Positions 21,383 to 31,893 of a DNA stretch of 64,000 bases are shown here, one piece after another. Under the pieces are notes generated by a model. It saw nothing but the letters and a program-made list of their open reading frames with translations, was not told the origin of the DNA and did no database searches. The stretch is from Calcarisporiella thermophila CBS 279.70 (lineage: Eukaryota; Calcarisporiellomycota). The stretch covers positions 561,796 to 625,795 of the forward strand of contig NW_027192192.1 in the NCBI RefSeq assembly GCF_041956535.1. Direction: 5' to 3'. Positions within the stretch are counted from its first letter, which is position 1. The number at the start of each line of letters is the position of its first letter. Made by a program: the position numbers and the translations under genes.

Positions 21383-22092
21383 TTCAAAATCAAGATATAA
21401 AATGAATGCGTAGAAGCTGCAGAAAGTGCAATTATTTGACTGTTGTTTTCTTTTTCGCTAAAGTTCGGATAAACAAGCTTGGTGAGAACAATATTCAATT
21501 AGTGTAACAGATGGATAACAAAAGAGTCATTCAAATAAACTTTGGCTCCGTTACTTTGACATGTAAACTCCGTGAGGCATTACGTGATTCCATATATTCA
21601 ATGCTTAGTTGATCTAGCAATGCTATGTGTGCAAACTTTACTTCTACATATCTTTATTGTTGACCCTTACCACCAATATCATATCAAGGTAGTTCTCGTA
21701 TGACGGGGTAATTTAAGACCATTTAAGGACCAATGATGTCAGAATCTCCGAAGAAATTCAAAAAAATTAGAGTAACAGAAAAGATGGTACCATTAAGGGC
21801 ATTAGTGGAAATGTTTTGAAATATTAAAGTATTAAGAAAAACAATGTAATATTGTTCTACTCCCCAACCCACTCTATAAAGTTGAAATTGCGAGAGCATT
21901 TTCAATGACACTACTTGCCAAACTTTGCAAAATTAGAGTCTATTTATTAATATACATATACTATACTGAAGCTTTCTTCAATTCGAATAAGTAATGGCTG
22001 AGGATAAATTTCGCAAATATAACACTCCTTATATCGAAGGAAGTAAATGTTGACAATAGGGTCAGCTTACAGCTTGACTTTTTTCGCTTCGC
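21383..22092. other. Intergenic between receptor copies
   Basis: AT-rich promoter side of receptor A2 and 3' flank of the next copy. No gene or clear remnant was seen. Confidence 0.5.
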
Positions 22093-22948
22093 TTATTCTC
22101 TTATTTTTACGAGCAGAGTTAATCGATTCTTTGACTGACCTTGTCCCATGAATCGAACTATCCAGGCAACAATGTTTTGCATATACCTCAATCCTGGTAT
22201 CAGCAATGGAGCACCAAGGAGGATAACAAGGGGTTTCCATCTTGTGGAAGCGGCTAGGAATTTAAAAACCATAACTACCATAAATACAAGAGGTCTTTTG
22301 ATAATAAGTACTATGGGATAAATGATTGTCTTCAACGCCAATTTAGTATGTTGCTCATGCTTCTCTTGCAATGCTTCACCGGCGCATTTCATTCGAGAAC
22401 CCGCACTTGAATGAAAAAATGTTTTTCCGAAATCATAAAGAGAATTAAGAGTGCACATCGTCATGCTCAAACAACCGACATCGAAATTCCATTGCTGGAA
22501 AAACCTCGACAGCGGAATAACCCATACCCATCTGTCACTTATCGAAATATCAATAAAACAGGAAAAAAACACGAAAAGCACGATAAAAGACAATAGAAAT
22601 GATAAAGACGCGTAATATTGTTGCAAGCTGTGTAAATTTTTGAATGTCCGCATGAAAAAAAGTTGTATGTTTAGAATGAAGCACACTACAAGAAGCTGCA
22701 CCCAACTATTAAATGCAGCATATAGTGTTGTATGGAGAAAGGCAATGAGATACCACTCGTAAATGTCAATACGATTCTTAATTTCATCGCAGTGTGGATC
22801 AAATGCATGTAATAACACGTTGAAGACCCCCGTGACGCGAAATGAAGAGAATCTGGATTCTGGCTGTTTCATTCAGATTCCAATGATCAGATATATGTGA
22901 CAGAGTATTGATGAAACAGTATACAGAATATTTAGAGGAGTAGAACAA
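22093..22948 (-). pseudogene. Receptor-like subfamily B copy 1, decayed 5' end
   Basis: The core from the Met at 22872 to the stop at 22093 is open (259 residues). It keeps the family landmarks ILNIQLFFMRTFKNLHSLQQ, ALKTIIYPIVLIIKRPLVF and a TM7 region. The first helix present in copies B2 and B3 is missing from this frame. DNA upstream still aligns with B2: the 10 bases TTGATGAAAC (plus strand, 22909-22918) match B2 at 24181-24190. However, the B2 start ATG-GAC-TAC is TTG-TTC-TAC here (at 22948), and the FIN codons lie in a different frame from the core. An in-frame TGA sits at 22873-22875 just before the Met. It is either a pseudogene or a truncated six-helix form. Confidence 0.6.
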
Positions 22949-23034
22949 ATATAAACGCTTAGCTGTTCTCGCTTTCCCATCTTGGATCACAAAGCATTTC
23001 ACCGAGCTCTGTGATTTTGGCCTAGAATACAGAA

Positions 23035-23059
23035 ATGGCTCAGCCTGAAAGCTTTGATT
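23035..23059 (-). promoter_or_regulatory. Shared upstream block of receptor subfamily B, copy at B1
   Basis: ATGGCTCAGCCTGAA...GATT on the plus strand. It matches the blocks before B2 and B3. The decayed start of B1 lies about 90 bases away. Confidence 0.5.
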
Positions 23060-23252
23060 GTATGATATCTAGTAACAAATAATTTATTATCTGTCAGATG
23101 CGGTTGTGGGAGTGCCTTAGGCACGTATCTATGTTCACCCAAAATTATGGACAAATAGTATAAATTATATTTATCTTACCAACATGAAACATTGCTGAAA
23201 AACGAAAATATACATAATGCACTTGAAAATTGAAGCTATTCCATAATATCTT

Positions 23253-24206
23253 TTAAGTTTGAGGTGGAAGAGAAAGTTTCAATTGGTCATCGTTAGTATT
23301 ATTTGGACTTGAAGTTTCTCTCATTCCATCGCCTATATATTTTTCATCGTCGGAAGTACCACACAATCGTGCTGGTAGGTGAATTTGACAGGGAAATATA
23401 AACCAGGCTGCGAGCCTTTGAGCTCTCTGATATTTTAAATTCAACACCATCAATCCAGCCACATATAGAGCTACCTCCAGATATTTGAGTTGTGTATATG
23501 TTGACATAAATTTTACCGCCATAATTGTAGTAAAGAAATATGGTCGACGGATGAGCATAAAGGGGTAAAGCACATTTGGTTGCACCAAATTGTTAATATT
23601 TCTTTGTGCATCTTCCAATGCTTCGCTAGCGTATTGAATTCGCGGCGTCTTGCCTGTTCGAAAGAGCGCTCTCACAAATGAAAAAAAAGAATAGAGAGTG
23701 ATCGTTGCTATGATTGCTATACTATAAGCGTAAACCTCTAACAGAATGGAATCTTTCCATGACAATCTTCCTCCGCATTTTAGACAGCAAAAGAGGTCAC
23801 TGACTCTGAAGTACAGCAACAAAAGCACTGCGAGCGGCACTAGGAATGAGGATGGGCCGTATACTAGTTGCATGACACGTAAGTTTTTGATATTTCGAAC
23901 GAAAAGTCTTTGCAAATTGAGCGTGGTGCACCCTACAAGTAAACCCATCCAGAAAAAAGGGAGATCATGTATTTGAGTTGCATTTAAGAAAAGTGTATGT
24001 GGTATCATCGTATATTCGACATGCTCATTATTGCAATATAAATCATGTGGCTTCTTTAACAGCGCGTCGACCATATCCCGGAAGTAGAATGTAGAAGTAC
24101 TAAAATTTGGTGACCTCCACGTGAAACAGTAGTAGACTAAGAGGATAACTAGCGCGGTGCCTGTGACAAACGAGATGAAATTGATGAAACTAAACGAGTA
24201 GTCCAT
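23253..24206 (-). CDS. Putative seven-helix GPCR-like receptor, subfamily B copy 2
   Basis: An intronless, intact gene of 317 residues. It starts MDYSFSFINFISFVTGTALV, which parallels copy B3 (MDYLFNYTN...VTGSVLV). Landmarks are TLNLQRLFVRNIKNLRVMQ after TM3, NVLYPFMLIRRPYFF at TM6 (one residue shorter than in the paralogs) and LNLKYQRAQRLAAWFIFPC at TM7. That last motif is the subfamily B TM7 signature. A Cys cluster (FCCLKCGG) lies in the predicted loop between TM4 and TM5. The C-tail is polar and Asn/Ser-rich. A promoter block shared with B1 and B3 lies about 110 bases upstream. Confidence 0.68.
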   Translation of the reverse strand: MDYSFSFINFISFVTGTALVILLVYYCFTWRSPNFSTSTFYFRDMVDALLKKPHDLYCNNEHVEYTMIPHTLFLNATQIHDLPFFWMGLLVGCTTLNLQRLFVRNIKNLRVMQLVYGPSSFLVPLAVLLLLYFRVSDLFCCLKCGGRLSWKDSILLEVYAYSIAIIATITLYSFFSFVRALFRTGKTPRIQYASEALEDAQRNINNLVQPNVLYPFMLIRRPYFFTTIMAVKFMSTYTQLKYLEVALYVAGLMVLNLKYQRAQRLAAWFIFPCQIHLPARLCGTSDDEKYIGDGMRETSSPNNTNDDQLKLSLPPQT

Positions 24207-24671
24207 AAGAACGAGCGTATAATGAAGAGCAAGCTGATAGCGCGGTGTCTCTCGCTCATTTCCATCTTTATAGCTAAAGTATTGTAAAGCTCCGTGGTAG
24301 TTGTGAGCTCCGAAATGGCTCAGCTCGAATTTTGATTTAATAGTTACCCGGGCAAAATAATGTCATGGCAGCTGAAAAATAGGTTTCAATGCTTAGAGTC
24401 GTGCTACACTATTCATACGGCTTACACCTCCTGCTAATAGAGGCTATTCATAATTTTCAACTTAATTTAGATCACGCCATGTTTGAATATCAGTGTACAC
24501 TAAACATACAAGTAGAATTTATTAATGTTATAATCGATTTGTGTGGCTAATTTTCTGGTATACATCGACTGTCTCAGTTTCCGTTGCACTTGATACATTT
24601 GCAACGTTTTTTTAGTTTGGAGAATGCATTAGCTCGTACTCTTCCCCAGAGGATTCCCGATGTGTCTCAGG
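24207..24671. other. Promoter of B2 and 3' flank of A3
   Basis: Holds the conserved subfamily B upstream block at 24264-24338. The rest is AT-rich with nothing recognisable. Confidence 0.5.
24315..24338 (-). promoter_or_regulatory. Shared upstream block of receptor subfamily B, copy at B2
   Basis: ATGGCTCAGCTCGAATTTTG then ATT on the plus strand, about 110 bases before the B2 start. A second conserved piece, CCATCTTTATAGCTAAAG, lies at about 24262-24280 and is also found before B3. Confidence 0.55.
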
Positions 24672-25550
24672 CTAATTTCGGTGCCAGAGATGTTGGCGCC
24701 ATGCGGAGCGTTTTAGTGCGCTATGCAGCGCCGGATTAAGTAACAAAACGCTTAAATTGAGGATTTCTGTCAGAGTTCTTGCATGGGCTTGCAAATTATG
24801 AAGTGTTGAGATTGTCCTTTGACTAAGAATCTCGTCAAGTGATCGTTTAGCCAACATTGATATTATTAACAATGCGATATAGCCGCACGATTTTGTGACA
24901 ATCAGCACCACCGGGTAGAGCATAATCCTCAGTATTGAATTAATTAATCTTCGTCGCTGTTGCAGTCGCCGTTGACTTTGCTCTGCATCAGAACTAGCAC
25001 GGAGCTCCATGCCCACTATGAATATTATCATTACTAAAACCATAAAACTATAGAGCACACATATTGCTTCGGATATAAGTATATAAATGTTAAATCTCTG
25101 TCGAATGAAATCCGGTCTTGTTTCTATCGATCTATAGGAATCTGTCACCATTTGCCAAAAGAATACGGAAAGGGATAACAAAAATGAGAGAGGGACGTAA
25201 AATCGCTGTATCCAGTGTAGGTTCTTGAGGCGGTGAACGAACGAGAGCTATAAATCAAACGCTATAGCAAGTAAAAGCAGCACTGTCCACAAGTCAAGAA
25301 ATGAATGCAACCTGTGCTGAAATCGGAATAAAAATCCAGGGAACAATTCAGAAGAAGCGCCATCATTAACGATTAATAGATTGAGCATGTGATTTAAAGA
25401 TGAATTAAGCCCAATCCAGGCACTAAGCTTAAACGAAATGGTATCTGTAAGTTTCGGGCGTGTCCGACGAAAATTAACCACGGTACACATCATCAGAAAT
25501 CCCGAGATCATCGAGATTAGGTTGAGCAAAAAAACTATCGAACTGTTCAT
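24672..25550 (-). pseudogene. Receptor-like subfamily A copy 3, single in-frame stop
   Basis: The frame is otherwise open from the start MNSSIVFLLNLISMISGFLM at 25550 to the stop at 24672, about 292 codons with no shift. One TAG lies at 25248-25250, directly after AIAFDL. Copies A1 and A2 have Gln there (LDLQLSF, FDLQLSF), so a CAG-to-TAG change is the simplest reading. Downstream the protein continues as LSFVHRLKNLHWIQRFYVP, INSILRIMLYPVVLIVTK and LLLNPALHSALKRS. All family landmarks are thus kept, so this is a very young pseudogene, a stop-codon allele or a sequencing error. The stop context (TAG-CTC) is not a known readthrough motif. Confidence 0.7.
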
Positions 25551-26012
25551 GGCAAAATCAGAAGAGGTGAAGACTAATGCACTAATGCTGAAAACATTTT
25601 ATATTGATCGATAATCCGAGTACCGGCTCAGAGTTTGTACTTGAGAACTAAGGTTTTAGAGTCTCAATCCTCCATCGTGACTCAGGAGCAAAATGAAGGT
25701 TTGCTGGAATTGGAAAGTGTACCAAGAAGGGAAAATGAATTGTTAATTGTAATAATAACCCTGAAATAATAGACACTCAGTATAAATAAATTATGTATAA
25801 ACAACACAAATGGTATAAAATAAGTATACAACAAGCTAGAAAAAGCCAAATCACTCCAGGATATTGACATATCATGAGGCCAACCTGCGACTTTAGTTTA
25901 ATGTGAAGGAGAAAGCTTCAGTTGATCATCATATATAACATAACGGTTTGAAGTAGTTTCTCTCAATCCGTCGTCTATTTACTCATTCTCATTGGCAGTA
26001 CTACTGCGCCAG
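25551..26012. other. Intergenic between A3 and B3
   Basis: AT-rich. A short hydrophobic frame on the minus strand (25682-25870) does not align convincingly with receptor TM1. No gene is called. Confidence 0.45.
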
Positions 26013-26849
26013 CTAGGATAGGAGACAAGGGTACAGGAACCAGGATGCGAGTCTCTGTGCTATCGGATAGCGTGTATTCAGCATTATTAGTGCACTCCAA
26101 ATTAGAATAGCGTCCAAATATTCATTCCGTAAGTATGCTGTTAAAACTTTTATTGCAATAATTGCAATAAAGTAAAATGGCTGAGAGATAAGAAGGGCCA
26201 GGGGATAAAGCATTATCTTTCGAATCAAATTAAAAAGTTGGTAATGCCTTTCCTCCAGCACTTCGTTTGCTTTTTGATTTCGTGAATCTCTTCCCACTCG
26301 AGAAAATGCTTTCACCAAAGTAAAAACAGAATAAAGCGTACACGCCAATATACATGCAAAGCCAATACAGCAAAACGCTAATCGAAAATGTACCGCTTTA
26401 GACTTTTTTCTTCCACAAATAGCTCCAGTATATAATTTCATGACATCGGGGAAGAAAGCAAGAAGCATTGAAACAGGCACTAGGAATGAGAATGGAACGT
26501 GCAATTGCTGCATGCTTGGCAAGTTCTTGAATTTCCGAATGAATAATAGCTGCAAGCTTAGAGTGATGCTCGCCGCGATTAATCCGAGCCAAAGATAGCA
26601 AAATGTGGGTAATTTGAGGTGTCGAAAGAAAGTAAAGTGCCAGCTATAAGGCTTGCTGTCATTCTCATCATTGCCATAGAGGCCATGTACCTGCTTTGAT
26701 AGTGCATCGTGCAATTCCAAGAGACGTGATTTAACGAAACGAAGGTTAATTATCTCCAACCTCGTATGACAGTAGTAGATAAAGGAGAGCACCAGTACAG
26801 AACCTGTGACCAGAGGGGTGGTATTAGTGTAATTAAATAGATAGTCCAT
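26013..26849 (-). CDS. Putative seven-helix GPCR-like receptor, subfamily B copy 3
   Basis: An intronless, intact gene of 278 residues starting MDYLFNYTNTTPLVTGSVLV. Two Asn-x-Thr sites lie in the short N-terminus, which would be extracellular in a GPCR. Landmarks are TLSLQLLFIRKFKNLPSMQQ after TM3, IRKIMLYPLALLISQPFYF at TM6 and LNTRYPIAQRLASWFLYPC at TM7. The C-tail is nearly absent. It shares its promoter block with B1 and B2. Helix count and the LYP...QP motif support a GPCR-like fold; ligand and G-protein coupling are unknown. Confidence 0.68.
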   Translation of the reverse strand: MDYLFNYTNTTPLVTGSVLVLSFIYYCHTRLEIINLRFVKSRLLELHDALSKQVHGLYGNDENDSKPYSWHFTFFRHLKLPTFCYLWLGLIAASITLSLQLLFIRKFKNLPSMQQLHVPFSFLVPVSMLLAFFPDVMKLYTGAICGRKKSKAVHFRLAFCCIGFACILACTLYSVFTLVKAFSRVGRDSRNQKANEVLEERHYQLFNLIRKIMLYPLALLISQPFYFIAIIAIKVLTAYLRNEYLDAILIWSALIMLNTRYPIAQRLASWFLYPCLLS

Positions 26850-26959
26850 AGGAATTGGTGAAGATTGAAGAGTAAGCTAAGAGTGCAACAGCGCTCTATG
26901 GCCTCCATCTTTATTGCCAAAGCATTATCCTGTGCTCGGTGCTAGCTGCGAGCACCGCA

Positions 26960-26982
26960 ATGGCTCAGTTTGAATTTGGATT
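26960..26982 (-). promoter_or_regulatory. Shared upstream block of receptor subfamily B, copy at B3
   Basis: ATGGCTCAGTTTGAATTTGG then ATT on the plus strand, about 110 bases before the B3 start. It is preceded by CCATCTTTATTGCCAAAG at about 26906-26923, which matches the piece before B2. Confidence 0.55.
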
Positions 26983-27335
26983 CAAAAATTGTGGGCGAAA
27001 TAAGGTTGCTGTGAAAACCTAGAGACCTAATAGTAGAGCACAAGAGTCTGGCAAAATCGCTTTAAAACTTTAACCATGGTTAATTAGCTCTGCAAACTTG
27101 ATGTCATTTCTAAAAATCCCATTAGGCTAAATTTCCTCCCTCTTCATCATTAATAGAAGTTTCACTGATCTTGAATAGTTATTTGTTCAAGCTAATTTAC
27201 TCTTATGGAGTTGTAGGATCCCACTCTGCTATTCGACATAGAGAAAATGTAAAACGTTACTCAAAAAGGCATATTAATGATCAATGTTGAGTTGATTCTA
27301 TATTTTTAGAATCAAGAGGAACACAACAAAAGTGG

Positions 27336-27372
27336 GTTTAGTTTGGTTTGGTCTGGTCTGATCTGATCTGAA
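27336..27372 (+). repeat. Degenerate TTTGG/TCTGG/TCTGA pentamer repeat
   Basis: Seven or so five-base units drift from TTTGG through TCTGG to TCTGA. This is an interrupted microsatellite. Confidence 0.65.
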
Positions 27373-27904
27373 CTCGTCTTCAAACCTACCCATTCTATTC
27401 TGCCACAATATTTTGGAAAACAATTACCGTAAATAGATCAGGGTCTCGTTCAAACCAATCCTTCCACCCTCCCCCCCATCCTCATATGATAAAATGGTTT
27501 CAGCGGATCATTTTTTGTCTAGTTTTGCAATTTAGCTATCTCAACCTTCTCTCACATAAGGGGTCTGATACATAGTCGGCACATTATATTGACATATCAT
27601 TTGAATGTGAGGGACCTTAGACGCTCTGTAACAAGATCGGCAGATAGTAAAGGTCATTTTTTTACTTATATGTGTATATCAACATCATAATTGGCCATAT
27701 ATTTGCTATGAAAAAAGGCAAGAGAAATTGTATAGAGAGAAGAATATAACTAAAATATAACAGAGTAAAACACAATAGATTCCCAAAAGATTTGCGATGG
27801 AATTGTTCAAAGATAAACGCGATACAACAAAAAATATGAACATATACTCTCTATTCATACCAAGCAGAATTGGAGAGATAGGATCGGCAAACTGGGTAGG
27901 CTGC

Positions 27905-30900
27905 CTAAGCTTTTTGATCCTTTTGGATAGGCTCAATGCTCCAGATCGAATCAGCATACTCTTGGATAGCACGGTCGGCCGAAAACTTGCCCATATTGGC
28001 CGTACAAAGGATAGACCGTTTGGCCCATGAATCGCGATCCTTCCACGCCTCGTCTATCATCGTTTGAGCGTGCAGGTCTATGTTAGGGAAAAGAGTAAAT
28101 AACATATCTCCTCAGTATATCAGGCCGATGTTGGAAAGAAAGAAGTAGCCTTACAGGATGAAAAGTCTACTGAAATCAAATAATAGTCCTTTCCCACCGT
28201 CAATGTGTTGATAAGGGGAGTAAATATGTTCGGATCACCAAAGGCCCCACTTTCAATCTTCTGGACGACTCGTTCCAGGTCCTTGTCCATCGGAACTCCA
28301 CGGTACCGCTGTGCGTGTCTCAAATCCTCAACTTGTTCTGCCTTGCATCCAAACAGAAAGATATTATCATCCCCAATCTCCTCCCAGATCTCTATATTTG
28401 CACCGTCTACAGTGCCAAGGATCACCCCCCCGTTTAGCACAAATTTCATGTTGGATGTACCAGAGGCCTCCGTGCCCGCTGTGGATATGTGTTGCGAAAT
28501 ATCATTCGCAGGAATGATCACCTCTGCTACAGAGACATTGTAGTCTGGAATAAATACCACTTTGAGACAGTCACCAATCTCGGGGTCGCTGTTGACCACC
28601 TTGGAAACGGCATTGATAAGCTTGATAACGAGCTTAGCAATGTAGTATCCTAATTTTAAAATGGTTTAGATACGGAGAATAGACATGAAACGGTCTCGTG
28701 ATCGCTCTGCGGCTTTCATTACACTCACCAGGGGCTGCCTTGCCTCCAAATATCACTACCCTTGGCACCAATGACTTCTTCTCCGTCGCACTCATTCCCT
28801 TGATCTGATAATACTTATGGATGACTCCTAGAATGTTCATGAACTGCCGTTTGTATTCATGAATACGTTTGACCTGCACATCAAACATTGCATCAGGAGA
28901 CACTTCTATCTCGCATTTTTCCTTGATGTACGCAGCCAGGCGCACTTTATTTGCATGCTTGACGGCCATCCATTCTCGCTGGAATTCTGGGTCGTCTGCA
29001 TATTGAGTCAACTTCTTGAGTTCATAGAGATCCTTCAGCCAGTTTTTGCTGCCAAGTTTAGACGTGATAAGTTCAGAAAGGGCAGGGTTGGCCTGGTGCA
29101 GCCAACGTCGTGGGGTGATACCATTCGTCTTGTTCTGGAAGCGGTCAGGACCGAAGAATTTGACAAAATCTTGGAAAATCTATTATGAGCAACAAATATT
29201 CATCAGTGATTAGTTCTCCAAGAAAAGGCATTCGTGCACTATTGCAATAAAAAAAATCAGGCGAAACGATTGTACCGTTGTCTTAATTAGACTCGAGTGA
29301 AGTTCTGCAACACCGTTCACACAATGAGATCCTACCACCGCCAACCACGCCATCCTCACATGCTGCGGAGCCCCTTCCTCTATGATGGATAGCCGGCTCA
29401 ACAAATCTCTGTCGTTCGGGAAACGCTTCTCGACTTTTTGGAGGAAAAAGAGGTTAAGATCGAAGATAATTTCCATGTGGCGCGGAAGCATATTTTGCAA
29501 CAATGGGACGGACCACTTTTCAAGTGCTTCTGGAAGCACCGTGTGGTTGGTGAAGCCAAAAGTCCGCACCACGATGTCCCACGCCTCGTCCCAGTCAAGC
29601 CCTTCAATATCCACCAGAACGCGCTGAAGCTCGGGAATAGCAAGCGTAGGGTGAGTGTCTACAACAACATATAATTTTCGTCAGCAATATGACCTGCGTT
29701 GAGAATCACACATCCCATCCTACCATTCAGCTGGATCGCAACCTGGTCTGGGAATTCGCTCCAGAGCCTACCCGTCTTTTTGAATCGCCGTACAATATCA
29801 TACAGACTTGCACATACCCAAAAGTATTGCTGCTTCAGCCGAAGCTCCTTGCCAACCATGTGGTTATCATTTGGATACAGGACAGAGGTAATGTTCTCGG
29901 CGTTTTTCTGTTCTTCAACAGCTTTGTTATAGTTGCCCTCATTGAAGCTGCTGAGATCAAAAGTCTTTTTGGGTTTGCTTGACCACAGGCGAATGTTGAT
30001 GGTGTTGTCAGTCCCGTATCCTATAAATCACGGCAAAACGAAGAGTACATTAAGAGATGATCGGTGAGACGGACGAAATGATCATCGACGCTGCTCTGCT
30101 CTTCTCCTACCTGGAATTGGGACATCATACGCCATGGCGCGCACCACCTCACCTCCCTCCCATTTATGCCTAATTCGGCCTTTTTCATCTGTGTATTTTG
30201 ATGTACTGCCGAAGAAGTGCACCTCCACCGTCACATCGGGACGAGGAAACTCCCACGGATTATCGAAGTTGAGCCAATAATCGGGCTGTTCCACCTGGAA
30301 TCCGTCCACTATTCTACAAAAATGGGCCATCATCAAGATACATTAGCTACAAAAAGCAACTAGTGAGCTATTGGGAGCACCGTCGGTTTTATTTACCGTT
30401 GCTGGAAGATCCCATAAGTATAACGCAGTCCGTAGCCCCAAGCAGGATAATTCATAGTTGCCAATGAGTCCATGTAGCAAGCAGCCAACCGACCCAACCC
30501 ACCATTACCGAGGGCAGCATCTACTTCCTGATTAATCAAATCCTCTAATCGAAACGCTAACTGCTTCACGCCCTCTATCAGACACTCCAACACGCTTAGT
30601 TTCATCTCTTATAAAGAAAGGGAGAAAGAAAGGGATGATTACTGACCTCCATAGTCATCACGTAGTTGCATATTAAGCAACGCATTATCAAGAGATCGGC
30701 CTAGGAGAAACTCAAGTGAAAGATAGTACACGCGTTTTGGGTCTTTGAGGGTGTGTTCTTGCTGAGTTTCGTTCCAACGTTGTATGAGACGGTCCCGTAC
30801 CCTAGGAGGAAAAAAAAAAAATGAGCACACCATACCCTGAGTGCAATAGAACAGGACCAATTTACGAGTGGGCAACGGCTTGATATATAGCGAAATCATC

Positions 30901-31236
30901 TGCATTGTAGTATGTGCGGGCAAGGGTTGCCGTCGTGTGATAAACTATCGACTTTTCTATCAATTCAATAGCTGCAAGCAAGAATTCCAAAACACATGAG
31001 CATCAATAAATCGCACATGATCTCAACCATCATCAAATAATCAAATTATAGTTACAATCTTCCTTTGGCATTGCGAGACTCTCCCATATGCGCTGAGTCT
31101 CCGTCGTGAATTTGGCCTTCTCTTCCTCCAACTGCTGTTGTCCATAGCCGGTGTAGGTGCGTTTGTGATGCCGCTTGCCTGGATGAGGAGGCATGTTGGA
31201 TGTGGTCACATTATTGTTGGTGGTGTTGGTGGACAT
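27905..31236 (-). CDS. GPH1: Glycogen phosphorylase
   Basis: A gene of about nine or ten exons. The start [15 protein letters not shown] opens a short polar N-terminus, then the conserved fold begins ([20 protein letters not shown]). Further signatures are [67 protein letters not shown] and [15 protein letters not shown]. The PLP-site region is [17 protein letters not shown], in which Lys of SNMKF binds the cofactor. The end is [11 protein letters not shown]. It releases glucose-1-phosphate from glycogen in the cytosol. An N-terminal segment with Arg/Lys ([11 protein letters not shown]) fits the regulated phosphorylation region of fungal enzymes. Most junctions were followed by eye and keep frame. 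Confidence 0.95.
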
Positions 31237-31893
31237 GGCAAGGCAGAATTGAATGTAAAACGGTGGCGTGTGAAGACAAGGGAACAAGTAGTAAAAATTG
31301 GAAATTGCCCGCTTTTTTCGCGACTTTATATCTAGAAACGGCTCGAGATATCCAACTGCCAGTGACGTAGGTAGCTCTTGGGATGGAGAATTTTCCCTGG
31401 AGGAGAGGACAATAGACCTAGGCCTTTTGGCTACTGCATTGCCGTATGTGATGGGAAGCTTATTTTCCTCCAAACTCTCTCCTCAGCTCTACGGCTCAAT
31501 CTTGTAATCGTATCTTCCCCAGCATCCAGAACTGCTTTTCTATCTCCGCTGCGCATCAATTTGTCTCGCATGATCCTCCGGCGATAAACGTGATAACATC
31601 GAGATAAGCATAAATATATATATATGCCTACATTTACTTTAATAGATATACGCGTGAATCTAGGTATGGAAACTTTGGGCGAAGCTAGTGGCCACTAGCC
31701 CAGGCCTTCTTCTAATCAAAAGTTCAAATTAGTTATATTATTCATTACGCGGAATGGATAGCAGGAAAATAATTAAAGAGCGAGAGCACGAAAATTTACA
31801 ACATCCTTTTGCACTTGGTTGGAAAAAATAAAGGTGACAAGGAGACAAAGGAAAACAAGTCGATTTCAAATATACAACAGCCTCTCATTCAAA
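31237..31893. other. Intergenic
   Basis: Promoter of glycogen phosphorylase and 3' flank of the cyclin gene. An (AT)n tract is near 31615-31625. No gene was seen. Confidence 0.5.

Larger units (their letters stand above)
26850..27904. other. Intergenic, end of the receptor island
   Basis: Contains the B3 upstream block and a short pyrimidine/G repeat at 27336-27372. No gene was seen. Confidence 0.5.

Noticed and set aside
22876-22980. A hydrophobic frame beginning at 22980 that ends with TGA before receptor B1, considered as an intact first helix
   Set aside because: Alignment to B2 shows this DNA covers its promoter and start regions in a different frame. The hydrophobicity is probably accidental.
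25682-25870. Short hydrophobic minus-strand frame between receptor copies, possible TM1 remnant
   Set aside because: It does not align beyond generic hydrophobicity with TM1 of either receptor subfamily.
17345-26849. Interpretation of the receptor island as a sugar or ion transporter family
   Set aside because: No transporter signature. The seven-segment layout and the LYP...QP and NPxL motifs fit GPCR-like proteins better, though this is not proven.
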